Positions 9,449 through 18,400 of a stretch of 64,000 nucleotides of DNA are shown in pieces. The stretch covers positions 310,001 to 374,000 of the forward strand of contig CAWGXZ010000001.1 in the NCBI GenBank assembly GCA_963826695.1. The letters are read 5' to 3'. Position 1 is the stretch's first letter; the number at the start of each line of letters is the position of its first letter. Both the position numbers and the translations under genes were made by a program. The DNA is from CAWGXZ01 sp963826695. Lineage in GTDB: Bacteria > Pseudomonadota > Gammaproteobacteria > Burkholderiales > Burkholderiaceae_C. The notes below the pieces were generated by a model, which made no database searches, was not told the origin of the DNA, and was given only the letters and a program-made list of their open reading frames with translations.

Positions 9449-11560
9449 TCAGAGCTCCTGCACCATCGTCTCGCCGAACAGCGACGGCCGGAAATCGAGC
9501 GGCCGCGAATCCTCGGCATTGCCGGCCCACTGCGACAGCGCCTTGGCCGACATCGGCTTGGCGTAGAGGAAGCCCTGCAACTCGTCGCAGCCGAGCGACG
9601 CCAGGATGCGGCCCTGTGCCTCGGTCTCGACCCCCTCGGCCACCACCTTCAACCCGAGCGCCTGCGCCAGCTTGACGACGGCATCGACGACCGCACGCGC
9701 ATCGCTGCTGGTTTCCAGGTCGAGGATGAAGCTGCGATCGATCTTCAGCTCTTCGGCGGGCAGCTTGCGCAGATAGGCCAGGCTCGAGTAGCCGGTGCCG
9801 AAGTCGTCGATCGAGATGTGCACGCCGACAGCCGCCAGCTCCTCGAACACCTTCTTGGTTGCCTGTGCATCGTCCATCGTCACCGACTCGGTGATTTCAC
9901 AGGTCAGAAGCTTCGGATTGATCTGGTGCCGCGCCAGGGAGGCGGCAATGCGCGCCGCAAGGTCCGGCTGGCGCAACTGGTGCACCGAGAGGTTCACCGC
10001 AACGCGCATGCGGAGCCCCTCTTCCCGCCAACCGCGCGCCTGGCGGCAGGCTTCCTCGATCAACCAGTTGCCCAGCCCGTTGATCAGCCCGAAACGCTCG
10101 GCAATCGGGATGAAAACGGTCGGGCTGATCATGCCGCGCTGCGGATGATGCCAGCGCATCAGCGCCTCGACACCGGTGATTTCGCCGCTCGGCGCATGGA
10201 TCTTCGGCTGGTAGTAGAGCTCGAGCTCGTTCTGCGCCAGTGCGCGGCGCAGGTCACGCAGCAGTTCGACCTGCTCGCGGGCGCCGCTCATCATCCGCGC
10301 CTCGAAGAAGCAGTAGGTGGCGCCGCCACCCGCCTTGGCAGCGCGCATCGCCGCGTCGGCATGGGCGATCAGCGTCGACGCAGCGCCGTGCTCCGGGTAC
10401 ACCGCGATGCCGATCGAGCAAGACAGCGAAGCTTCCCGGCTGTCGACCTTGCACGGCAGGCTGAGGTCGCGCAACAGCGTCGCCGAGAGCTTTCCGAGCT
10501 CGTCGTTGGCAGGATCGTCGGCGACCAGGATCAGGAATTCGTCGGCGCCAAGGCGGGCGATCGATTCCGCAGCCGGCACCGCCACGCGCAGCCGGGCGGC
10601 CATCTCGCGCAACATGCGGTCGCCGCTGCGGTGCCCGTAGGTTTCGTTGATCGGCTTGAAACCGTCGAGATCGACGAATACCACCGCAAGCCGCTCGCCC
10701 GTCTCGTCCGCCCGCTTGGCGGCGCGGCCGAGCGCACTCTCGAAGAGCTGGCGGTTCGACAGCTTGGTCAGCGGGTCGATGTACGCCTGGCGCTGCAGCT
10801 CGCTCTTGGTGCGGCGCAGCGATTCGCTCATCTGGGTTTCCAGCAGCGACCAGACCAGCATCGTCACCAGCAAGGCCAGCGACGCCACCGAGGCGGCGAG
10901 CGTCAACTCGCCGGACGGCACACTGCCGCGGCTGGCAACGCTGGCGTGGGCCTGCAGCCCGGCAGAGGCCAATACCAGGTAGGCGCCGCCGAGCAGCGTT
11001 GCGGCCAGGCTGAGTGCAGCCAGCATCTGCCAGAGCCACCAGCGCGCCAGCAGCCGTGACTTGAGGAACAGGCCGAAGGCGACCATGGCGCCAGCGACGA
11101 CGACAAGCGCGGCCATGCCGACACGCACCGGCTGCCAGACGATCGGCGCCGTCGTCGACACCGAGCCGAGCAGCACACCATGGGTGATCAGCATGCCGAG
11201 ACCGAACAATGCCGCACCGCAAAACACCCGGCGGGCGTCGATTGCGCCATGACCGGCCCAGTTGAAGCCAGCGAAGCTGACCGCGACCGCCAGCAGCCAG
11301 CCGGCGAAGACCCCGGCCGGGTTGTGAAACGCAATGGCCGGCAGCGCCAAGGCTGAAAGTCCGACCAGGTGAACCGACCACAGGCCCGTCCCGAGGCCGA
11401 ACGCCGAAGCGATCAGCGAGCGCCGGCCTTGCGCAGAATGTGCTGCCTCGACCCGCTTGGCAATATCGAACGATGCATACGCCGCGAGAAGGGCGATCAG
11501 CGCCGCATAGACAGCAAGTGCAGGAGAAACGATCGGCCAGTCGGCCGAATTCGCAGTCAT
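9449..11560 (-). CDS. Membrane protein with MHYT-like sensor, GGDEF and EAL domains
   Basis: A 703-residue cyclic-di-GMP signalling protein. About 240 N-terminal residues form several membrane helices with MHYT-like repeats (WSVHLVGLSAL; FGLGMLITHGVLLG). Next comes a GGDEF domain whose active-site loop reads RLGADEF (near residue 337) instead of GGDEF, so cyclase activity is doubtful. A complete EAL domain follows: EALMRWHHP, VNLSVHQL, CEITES, DDFGTGYSSL, LKIDRSF, AEGVETEAQ and the final ELQGFLYAKPM. All catalytic acidic, Asn, Lys and Gln positions I can check are present, so it is most likely a phosphodiesterase that may use the degenerate GGDEF as a GTP sensor. The start at 11560 (MTANSADW) is preferred over 11590. 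Confidence 0.9.
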   Translation of the reverse strand: MTANSADWPIVSPALAVYAALIALLAAYASFDIAKRVEAAHSAQGRRSLIASAFGLGTGLWSVHLVGLSALALPAIAFHNPAGVFAGWLLAVAVSFAGFNWAGHGAIDARRVFCGAALFGLGMLITHGVLLGSVSTTAPIVWQPVRVGMAALVVVAGAMVAFGLFLKSRLLARWWLWQMLAALSLAATLLGGAYLVLASAGLQAHASVASRGSVPSGELTLAASVASLALLVTMLVWSLLETQMSESLRRTKSELQRQAYIDPLTKLSNRQLFESALGRAAKRADETGERLAVVFVDLDGFKPINETYGHRSGDRMLREMAARLRVAVPAAESIARLGADEFLILVADDPANDELGKLSATLLRDLSLPCKVDSREASLSCSIGIAVYPEHGAASTLIAHADAAMRAAKAGGGATYCFFEARMMSGAREQVELLRDLRRALAQNELELYYQPKIHAPSGEITGVEALMRWHHPQRGMISPTVFIPIAERFGLINGLGNWLIEEACRQARGWREEGLRMRVAVNLSVHQLRQPDLAARIAASLARHQINPKLLTCEITESVTMDDAQATKKVFEELAAVGVHISIDDFGTGYSSLAYLRKLPAEELKIDRSFILDLETSSDARAVVDAVVKLAQALGLKVVAEGVETEAQGRILASLGCDELQGFLYAKPMSAKALSQWAGNAEDSRPLDFRPSLFGETMVQEL

Positions 11561-11682
11561 CGACCGGGTCGCGAGTCGGCGCGCGCACAAGGCGCGCCGC
11601 AGCGCTCGCGGTCGGAAGACTTCATCCCAGACCTATCGGCGATCGGCGTCCATTCTGAAGGCCTACCCGACGCCGCCGGAGG

Positions 11683-11973
11683 TCAGTGCAGGACCACCGG
11701 CTGTTGCATCAGCGAGGCAAAGCGACCGATGTAGGCGTCCATGTCCTCTTCGGAGGGCCGTGTCTGGATCAAAGCCTCGACGCCCTCACGAAAGCTTTGC
11801 GCCATGGCGCCTTCGAGATAAATCTCCTTGCGCGCGAACTTGTCGACCAGTTCGAAGCCGCCACGGGTCAATGGCTCACCGTCGGCTGCCACCGTATCGG
11901 CCGAGTGGTCGGGTGCCACCGGTGCTTCGATCTGCACCACCACGTAGTTGTCCGAGTTGTAGAGCATGTGCAT
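11683..11973 (-). CDS. DUF3567 family protein
   Basis: A 96-residue protein starting MHMLYNSDNYVVVQIE, the signature opening of DUF3567 (PF12091), a short cytosolic family almost confined to betaproteobacteria. Other conserved stretches are GGFELVDKFARKEIYLEG and EEDMDAYIGRFASLMQQPV. A ribosome site (AGGAGA) lies just before the ATG at 11973. Starting at 12003 would add ten residues without family similarity. The function is unknown. It is flanked by the GGDEF-EAL gene and the DUF3108 gene, all on the same strand but not tightly packed. Confidence 0.87.
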   Translation of the reverse strand: MHMLYNSDNYVVVQIEAPVAPDHSADTVAADGEPLTRGGFELVDKFARKEIYLEGAMAQSFREGVEALIQTRPSEEDMDAYIGRFASLMQQPVVLH

Positions 11974-12058
11974 CAGCGTTCTCCTGCCGGTTAGGTGGGG
12001 CACAGCGGGACAAGTTCAAGCCGAAAGCGGGCGGATCACACATGGGAGCCGATCCGGT

Positions 12059-13166
12059 TCAGCGGCTTGGCTCGAGTCGCACGAGCGATAGCTCCAGCGC
12101 CGTTCCAGCAGGCCATGTGCCGAGGTGGGCACGCAGTGGCAGGTGGTGCCGAACGGGGTCGAGCCAGACTTCGACCCGCAGGTCCCAGGCGCGCTGCGGC
12201 TCACGCACGAGTCGGAGCGTGCCCCCCTCGGCACGGTCGGGGCCCGCAGAAACAAAAGTCCAGGCGTCGGCTTCGCCGCCGACGCCGACCACCCCCAGCC
12301 GCGTTTCGGCGCCTGCGACCGCACGCAGCGGGTCGGCGTCGACCACCGCTGCCAGCTGGACCAGCCAGCTGAGCCGGTCCTGCATGCCCGGCTGCAGAGC
12401 GTGGAGCGTGGTCCGGCCGGAGAAACTGACCACGCCGCGTTCGCGCTGGAAGTTGACCGCGCGGGTCGAGCCGCGAGGCCGCTGATCGGTGAAGCGCACC
12501 GGTGCCAGGCCGGCAGCATCGATTCCGCCGACGCTGATCTGCCGGAACAGCAGGCCCGCGCCGCCCCGGGCCTCGAACGCCATGCGGTAGCTGGGTGCAG
12601 CCGGGTCGGCTTCCCAGGACAGGACCGCGTCGCCCTGGAGCTCGCCGCGGCGCAGCGCGTAGTGCAGCGTTTGCGGCGGGGGCAACGCAGTCGGATACAC
12701 AGGGAAGTCGGCGTTTGCGGGCAGCGCCACGAAGCTTGCCGGGGCTGCACGGGCGGGGTCACTGGCCGCAGCCATGCCCACGGCGGCCTCGGCTGGCCTC
12801 GCTTCGCTGGCAGCCGGGACGGCCTGTGGGAGTGGAGGCCGCGCCAGCGAGGCTCGTCGCAGCCGATGCGTGCTTCGCTGCCGCGGCCGAAGCGTCCGGA
12901 CGCGTTCGGGTCGGCCCGGAGCGTCGCGGTGGTGTCGGACGCGTGTTCGGCGCCGGGAATCGCGCTGCCGCCGGGCGCCCGGCTACCGGAACCGGCGCGC
13001 CGCCCGCCTCAGGCGAAGGCGACGGCAGCAGCCGCATGCGCATCACCCCGCCCTTCGGCGGCGACCCGCTTGTCGGCGCCGGTCCGAGTCCCAGGCCGGC
13101 AACGCCGTGAAGCGCCGCTGCGGCGATGCCGGCCAGCAGCCACGGCGTCCGTCGGGCGGATTTCAT
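12059..13166 (-). CDS. DUF3108 family protein, reading frame broken near 12,840
   Basis: The C-terminal ~240 residues (12059-12781) are a DUF3108-like beta-rich domain, with PVYPTALPPPQTLHYALRRG and RGGAGLLFRQISVGG. The expected N-terminus is in a different frame. It starts at 13166 with a membrane/signal segment (MKSARRTPWLLAGIAAAALH) followed by a Pro/Ala-rich linker. Both frames stay open and overlap at about 12,780-12,900. Protein-like composition switches frame near a GGCGCGG tract at about 12,840, where skipping one base restores a single protein of roughly 368 residues. Family proteins often have this anchor-plus-proline-linker layout. Either the gene carries a one-base insertion or the assembly does. 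A start at the internal GTG (12781) would give a protein without an export signal. Confidence 0.65.
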
Positions 13167-13259
13167 AGGGGTCGGGCAGTGGCATCAACGCCGCAACCAC
13201 GCGACGGCGCCCGCCGATGGTAGGCCGCTCTGCCTCGGGTGCGGCGACACTGCCACCCC

Positions 13260-13754
13260 ATGAACGAGCTTCCGGCGACCTTCAAGGTCGCAACGATCTG
13301 GCTGTTGCTCGCCGTCGCGATGTTCCTCGGCGTTCAAGCCTGGCAGCGCGAGGCGCAGCGGACCCGCTTCGAGGTTTCGGGCGACCAGCTGAAAATCAGC
13401 CGCGGCCCTGACGGTCACTACCACTGGCCCGGGCGGATCAACGGCCAGGCGGTCGACTTCCTGGTCGATACCGGTGCCACCCGGACGGCGATATCTTCGA
13501 AGCTCGCGCGCCAGCTCGAGCTTCGCTCGCAGGGCTCCGTGACCGCGTCGACCGCCGGCGGCCTGGCGACCGGCGAGCTGGTCCGGGCCGACATCGTGCT
13601 CGAAGGCGGGGTTCGCGTCTCCGCGCTGCGCATCACCGCGCTGCCCGGGCTCGGCGGGCATCCGCTGCTCGGCATGGACGTGCTCGGCAAGCTGCGCTGG
13701 TCGCAGCAGTCGGGGGTGCTGCACATCGATCTTCGCGCTTCGGCTGCGCCCTGA
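13260..13754 (+). CDS. Membrane-anchored retropepsin-like aspartic protease (TIGR02281 family)
   Basis: A 164-residue protein with an N-terminal membrane anchor (ATIWLLLAVAMFLGVQAW), followed by a single aspartic-protease-like domain. The active-site motif is FLVDTGATRTAIS (Asp-Thr-Gly) and the second conserved loop is HPLLGMDVLGKL. This is the clan AA, TIGR02281-type family, which would act as a homodimer like retroviral proteases. Its substrate is unknown. The start at 13260 (MNELPATFK) fits family starts; the frame is open a few residues further upstream. It lies 53 bases before phaM on the same strand. Confidence 0.86.
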   Translation: MNELPATFKVATIWLLLAVAMFLGVQAWQREAQRTRFEVSGDQLKISRGPDGHYHWPGRINGQAVDFLVDTGATRTAISSKLARQLELRSQGSVTASTAGGLATGELVRADIVLEGGVRVSALRITALPGLGGHPLLGMDVLGKLRWSQQSGVLHIDLRASAAP

Positions 13755-13807
13755 GGACGCGGCCATGCGAGGCACAATCGCGCCGTGCAACTGGGCAGGA
13801 GACGAAC

Positions 13808-14344
13808 ATGGCCGAACCCTCGAACTTCAGCAAGCTGGTACCCGGTTTCGAGTTCCTGCAAAGCCTTGCCAAGACGGCCGGGTCGACGCTGCCGAACATG
13901 GGCCAGTGGGTCGCACCGACACTGAACCCGGAAGAGCTGGAAAAGCGCATCAACGAACTGCGCACGGTGCAGTTCTGGCTCGAACAAAACGCCAAGATGA
14001 TCGGCGCCACGGTGCAGGCGCTCGAGGTCCAGCGCATGACGCTGTCGACCCTGAAGACGATGAACGTGCAGATGGGCGACCTGCGCGACTCGCTGATGAT
14101 CAAGCCACCATCACCGCCCGCGCCCGCGCCGGCTTCGGCCTGGCAGACGCGCAGCGAGCCCGCGGCGGACAGCGCGAATTCGCCGGCCGGCAACCCGCAG
14201 GTGGTCGACCCGATGCAGTGGTGGGCGGCGCTGACGCGCCAGTTCACCGATCTCGCAGCCAGCACGATGAAGGACAGTGCCGACAAGGCCGCCGAAACGA
14301 TGAACGCGATGCGCTCGCCCGCCGGCGGAACCCAAGCCGGATAA
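13808..14344 (+). CDS. phaM: PhaM-like polyhydroxyalkanoate granule-associated protein (basic tail in another frame)
   Basis: A 178-residue protein related to PhaM, which activates PHB synthase and links PHB granules to the nucleoid. The core LNPEELEKRINELRTVQFWL and ALEVQRMTLSTLKT is well conserved, and a good ribosome site (AGGAGA) precedes the ATG. PhaM proteins end in an Ala/Lys/Arg-rich DNA-binding tail, which is absent before the stop at 14342-14344. Skipping one base near 14,330 gives a continuous tail (NAAASSAAEPASAAEAAA, then NEAAKSRRTAARKSPPR) ending with a stop at 14448-14450. The natural gene is therefore probably 13808-14450, and the annotated version is truncated by a one-base insertion. 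Confidence 0.82.
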   Translation: MAEPSNFSKLVPGFEFLQSLAKTAGSTLPNMGQWVAPTLNPEELEKRINELRTVQFWLEQNAKMIGATVQALEVQRMTLSTLKTMNVQMGDLRDSLMIKPPSPPAPAPASAWQTRSEPAADSANSPAGNPQVVDPMQWWAALTRQFTDLAASTMKDSADKAAETMNAMRSPAGGTQAG

Positions 14345-14505
14345 CGCGGCGGCGTCATCCGCAGCCGAGCCCGCCAGCGCCGCCGAAGCCGCCGCCAACG
14401 AGGCGGCGAAGTCGCGCCGGACGGCGGCGCGCAAGTCGCCGCCCCGCTGAACGGTCCGGCCGCGCTGCCCGCTGCGGCCGCCGCAGCCTGCGCCCCGACG
14501 CTGAA

Positions 14506-15714
14506 ATGAAGCTCTTCCTGCACGCCCACGCCAGCCATCCACAGTGGCAGGTGGCGCTGTCGCTGGTGACGGCGCAGCTCGAAGCCCAGCGCGCCGACCC
14601 GGCCTGCGCCTCCGAGCCGACGCTCGGCTGGGTTTACCTGACCGACCACTATGCGCCGCATGCACAGGCGCTGCTCGACGCGCTGCGCCAGCGCTGGGCC
14701 GGGGTGGCCTGGGTCGGCTGCGTCGGCATCGGCGTCTGCGGCAACGGCGTCGAATATTTCGACGAGCCGGCGCTCAGCGTGATGCTGGCCGAGCTGCCGC
14801 GCGAGCAGTTCCGCCTCTGGTCGGGTGTGCAGTCGCTCGGCAGCTTCGACGCCGCGGTGGCGCAGGTGCATGCCGATCCGGAGACAGCCGATCTCGGCGA
14901 GCTGATCGGCGAGATGGCCGACCGCACCGCCGGCAGCTATCTGTTCGGCGGCCTGGCGGCGTCGCGCGGACGTGCGCTGCACTTCGCCGACGGCGTCTAT
15001 GCGGGCGGCCTGTCGGGCGTGGGCTTCGCCGGCGAGGTCAGCCTGCTGTCGCGCGTCACCCAGGGTTGCCAGCCGGTCGGCCCGGTCCGCCAGGTGACCG
15101 ACGCCGAACGCAACGTCGTGATCGCACTCGACGGCCGGCCGGCGCTCGACTGCCTGCTGGCCGATCTGCAGATCGAATCCATGGAGCCGCAGAGCGCACT
15201 GCCCAAGCTGCGGCAGACACTGGTCGGCCTGAGCCATGGCGGCGAGGACGTGCTCTCGCGCCCGGGCCAGTTCGGCACCGACACCCGGGTGCGGCACCTG
15301 ATCGGCATCGACCCCGGTCGGCGCGCCATCGCCGTCGCCGACCATGTCGACGCCGGCATGCAGCTGGCGTTTTGCAGCCGCGACACCGACGCCGCGCGTC
15401 GCGACCTGGTGCGCATCTGCAGCGAGATCCGCGAGGAGCTGGAGCCCGAGGAACAGGCGCTCGAAACCGCCCTCGCCCTGCAGCCGCGCGCCGAAGCCGC
15501 CGTCGTGCACCCGGCACGGCGGATCGCCGGCGCCGTCTACGTCAGCTGCTCGGGCCGTGGCGGGCCGCACTTCGGGGCACCTTCGGCCGAGCTGGCGATC
15601 ATTCGCCATGCGCTCGGCGACGTGCCGCTGACCGGCTTCTTCGCGGCCGGCGAAATCGCCCGCCGCCATCTCTATGGCTACACCGGCGTGCTGACCGTGT
15701 TCGTGGCCGACTGA
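14506..15714 (+). CDS. FIST N/C domain sensory protein
   Basis: A 402-residue soluble protein with a FIST_N domain followed by FIST_C, a pairing proposed to sense small ligands such as amino acids. Visible features are the start MKLFLHAHASHPQWQVALSL, the WVGCVGIGVCGNGVEYFD loop in FIST_N, and GRGGPHFG with GFFAAGEIARR near the end of FIST_C. Length and architecture match stand-alone FIST proteins. The coding frame is open far upstream, but the ATG at 14506 starts the recognisable domain and lies after the phaM tail. It is followed by glcD after 15 bases, so it may be co-transcribed with the glycolate oxidase genes; no functional link is established. Confidence 0.88.
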   Translation: MKLFLHAHASHPQWQVALSLVTAQLEAQRADPACASEPTLGWVYLTDHYAPHAQALLDALRQRWAGVAWVGCVGIGVCGNGVEYFDEPALSVMLAELPREQFRLWSGVQSLGSFDAAVAQVHADPETADLGELIGEMADRTAGSYLFGGLAASRGRALHFADGVYAGGLSGVGFAGEVSLLSRVTQGCQPVGPVRQVTDAERNVVIALDGRPALDCLLADLQIESMEPQSALPKLRQTLVGLSHGGEDVLSRPGQFGTDTRVRHLIGIDPGRRAIAVADHVDAGMQLAFCSRDTDAARRDLVRICSEIREELEPEEQALETALALQPRAEAAVVHPARRIAGAVYVSCSGRGGPHFGAPSAELAIIRHALGDVPLTGFFAAGEIARRHLYGYTGVLTVFVAD

Positions 15715-15729
15715 ACTGGAGACCACCCG

Positions 15730-17250
15730 ATGAATGCGCCCATCCCCGCCGCGGCGGTTGCGCCCGTGGCCACGCTGTCGGCGGCCGAGCGGGCACGCCG
15801 CCAGGCCGAAGTGGTCGCCGCGCTGACGCCGCTGCTGCCTTCGCATGCGCTGCTCTGGCACCGGGAAGACACGGTGCCTTACGAGTGCGACGGGCTCACC
15901 GCCTACCGCGAGCAGCCGCTGGTCGTGGCGCTTCCCGAGAACGAACAGCAGGTGGCGGCGCTGCTGCGCGCCTGCCACCGGCTGAACGTGCCGGTCGTGG
16001 CCCGTGGTGCCGGCACCGGGCTTTCGGGCGGCGCGCTGCCGCATGCGCTCGGCGTGACGATGAGCCTGGCCAAGTTCAACCGCATCCTTGCCGTCGACCC
16101 GCTGGCCCGCACCGCCACGGTGCAGTGCGGCGTGCGCAACATCGCCATCAGCGAGGCCGCGGCGCCGCATGGCCTTTACTACGCGCCCGATCCGTCGAGC
16201 CAGATCGCCTGCACGATCGGCGGCAACGTCGCCGAGAACTCGGGCGGCGTGCACTGCCTGAAGTACGGGCTGACGCTGCACAACGTGCTGCGGGTGCGCG
16301 GCTTCACCGTCGAAGGCGAAGCGGTCGAGTTCGGCAGCCTCGCGCTCGACGCTGCCGGGCTCGACCTGCTGGCGGTGGTCGTCGGCAGTGAAGGCATGCT
16401 GGCGGTGACCACCGAAGTCACCGTCAAGCTGGTGCCGAAGCCGCAGCTGGCGCGCTGCATCATGGCCAGCTTCGACGACGTGCGCCGGGCCGGCGATGCG
16501 GTCGCCAACGTCATCGGCGCCGGCATCATCCCGGCGGGCCTCGAGATGATGGACAAGCCGATGACCGCCGCGGTCGAGGATTACGTTCATGCCGGCTACG
16601 ACCTGGATGCCGAGGCGATCCTGCTCTGCGAGAGCGACGGCACCCCGGAGGAGGTCGAGGAGGAGATCGGCCGCATGGTCGAGGTGATGCGCAAGAGCGG
16701 CGCCACCGGCATCGCGGTCAGCGAGAACGAGGCGCAGCGGCTGCGTTTCTGGAGCGGGCGCAAGAACGCCTTTCCGGCAAGCGGCCGCATCAGCCCCGAC
16801 TACATGTGCATGGATTCGACGATTCCGCGCAAGCGTCTTGCCGACATCCTGCTGGCGATCGCCGAGATGGAGAAGAAGTACGGCCTGCGCTGCGCCAACG
16901 TGTTCCATGCCGGCGACGGCAACCTGCATCCGCTGATCCTCTTCGACGCCAACGATCCCGATCAGCTGCACCGCTGCGAACTCTTCGGCGCCGACATCCT
17001 GGAAACCAGCGTTGCCATGGGCGGGACGGTGACCGGCGAGCACGGCGTCGGCATCGAGAAGCTGTCGTCGATGTGCGTGCAGTTCTCGCCGGCCGAGCGC
17101 GAGCAGATGTTCGCCATCAAGCGCGCCTTCGACCCGCGCGAGCTGCTCAACCCGGGCAAGGTGATCCCCTCGCTGGTGCGCTGCGCCGAGTACGGCAAGA
17201 TGCACGTCAAGCGCGGGCTGCTGCCGTTCGCCGATATTCCCCGTTTCTGA
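15730..17250 (+). CDS. glcD: Glycolate oxidase subunit GlcD (FAD-linked)
   Basis: A 506-residue FAD-binding subunit of glycolate dehydrogenase, which oxidises glycolate to glyoxylate and passes electrons to the membrane quinone pool with GlcE and GlcF. The FAD_binding_4 motif PVVARGAGTGLSGGALP and the IGGNVAENSGGVHCLKYG loop are intact. The C-terminal FAD-oxidase domain shows NVFHAGDGNLHP and TGEHGVGIEK with the catalytic-region histidines. Length fits the family (about 500). It starts 15 bases after the FIST gene and is followed by glcE 9 bases on, so the three glc genes form one operon. No glcC regulator is present in this window. Confidence 0.96.
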   Translation: MNAPIPAAAVAPVATLSAAERARRQAEVVAALTPLLPSHALLWHREDTVPYECDGLTAYREQPLVVALPENEQQVAALLRACHRLNVPVVARGAGTGLSGGALPHALGVTMSLAKFNRILAVDPLARTATVQCGVRNIAISEAAAPHGLYYAPDPSSQIACTIGGNVAENSGGVHCLKYGLTLHNVLRVRGFTVEGEAVEFGSLALDAAGLDLLAVVVGSEGMLAVTTEVTVKLVPKPQLARCIMASFDDVRRAGDAVANVIGAGIIPAGLEMMDKPMTAAVEDYVHAGYDLDAEAILLCESDGTPEEVEEEIGRMVEVMRKSGATGIAVSENEAQRLRFWSGRKNAFPASGRISPDYMCMDSTIPRKRLADILLAIAEMEKKYGLRCANVFHAGDGNLHPLILFDANDPDQLHRCELFGADILETSVAMGGTVTGEHGVGIEKLSSMCVQFSPAEREQMFAIKRAFDPRELLNPGKVIPSLVRCAEYGKMHVKRGLLPFADIPRF

Positions 17251-17259
17251 AGCCGAGAA

Positions 17260-18393
17260 ATGGCCCCCAACGATCCCGCGCTGCAAAACCTCATCGATCG
17301 CATCCAGGCTGCCTCGGCAGCCGGTGCCCAGTTGCGAATTCGCGGCGGCGGCAGCAAGGACTTCTACGGCGAAGCGCCGCAGGGTGAACTGCTCGACACC
17401 CGCTCGCTGAGCGGCATCTCGAGCTACGAGCCGACCGAACTCGTCGTCACGGCGCGCTGCGGCACGCCGCTGGCCGAACTGGAAGCCGCCCTGGCCGAAG
17501 CGGGCCAGTGCCTGCCGTTCGAGCCGCCGCACTTCGTCAGGCCGGGAGCCGCGGCCGGGGAAACCGAGGACAGCGCAACCGTCGGCGGAATGGTCGCTGC
17601 CGGGCTCGCAGGGCCGGCGCGCGCGGCGGTCGGCTCGGTGCGCGACCATCTCCTGGGTGCCACGCTGATCAACGGCCGCGGCGAAGTGCTCAGCTTCGGT
17701 GGCCAGGTGATGAAGAACGTCGCCGGCTACGACGTCGCGCGGCTGCTCGCCGGCTCGATGGGCACGCTCGGCGTCATTGCCGAGGTGTCGCTGAAGGTGC
17801 TGCCGCTGGCGGCCGCGACCGCCACGCTGCGCTTCGACCGGGACCAGGCGAGCGCGCTGCAGCAGCTCAACCGCTGGGGCGGCCAGCCGCTGCCGATCAA
17901 CGCCAGCGCCTGGTGGGACGGCGTGCTGGTGCTGCGGCTGCGCGGCGCGGCCGCCGCCGTGGATGCGGCAGGCGTGGCGTTGCGGCCGCTCGGCGGCGAG
18001 TTGATCGACCCGGCACTTGCCGACAGCTTCTGGCAGGGCCTGCGCGACCACCGCGACGAGTATTTCGACGCTGCGCACGCCGCAACGGCCCGGGGTGCGA
18101 GCCTCTGGCGACTGGCGCTGCCGCAGACCGCACCGGTGCTCGACCTTCCCGGCGAAACGCTGCTCGAATGGGGCGGCGCGCAGCGCTGGCTGAGCAGCGA
18201 CGCGCCGGCTGGGGCGGTCCGCGACGCATGCGCGGCCGTGGGCGGGCACGCGACGCTGTTCCGCAGCCGCGACAAGTCGCCCGGCGTGTTTTCGCCGCTG
18301 ACCTCGCCGCTCGACCGCATCCACCGCGAGCTGAAGCGCTCGTTCGACCCCGCCGGTGTCTTCAACCCCGGGCGCCTCTACCCGAATCTCTGA
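17260..18393 (+). CDS. glcE: Glycolate oxidase subunit GlcE
   Basis: A 377-residue FAD-binding subunit shorter than GlcD. It has the N-terminal FAD-binding fold (RIRGGGSKDFYG, then TVGGMVAAGLAGPARA) and the GQVMKNVAGYDVARLLAGSM motif typical of GlcE. It ends SFDPAGVFNPGRLYPNL, the characteristic GlcE C-terminus. It works with GlcD and the iron-sulfur subunit GlcF. It lies 9 bases after glcD and its stop is 7 bases before glcF, so translation of the three is probably coupled. Confidence 0.95.
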   Translation: MAPNDPALQNLIDRIQAASAAGAQLRIRGGGSKDFYGEAPQGELLDTRSLSGISSYEPTELVVTARCGTPLAELEAALAEAGQCLPFEPPHFVRPGAAAGETEDSATVGGMVAAGLAGPARAAVGSVRDHLLGATLINGRGEVLSFGGQVMKNVAGYDVARLLAGSMGTLGVIAEVSLKVLPLAAATATLRFDRDQASALQQLNRWGGQPLPINASAWWDGVLVLRLRGAAAAVDAAGVALRPLGGELIDPALADSFWQGLRDHRDEYFDAAHAATARGASLWRLALPQTAPVLDLPGETLLEWGGAQRWLSSDAPAGAVRDACAAVGGHATLFRSRDKSPGVFSPLTSPLDRIHRELKRSFDPAGVFNPGRLYPNL

Positions 18394-18400
18394 GCGCGAC

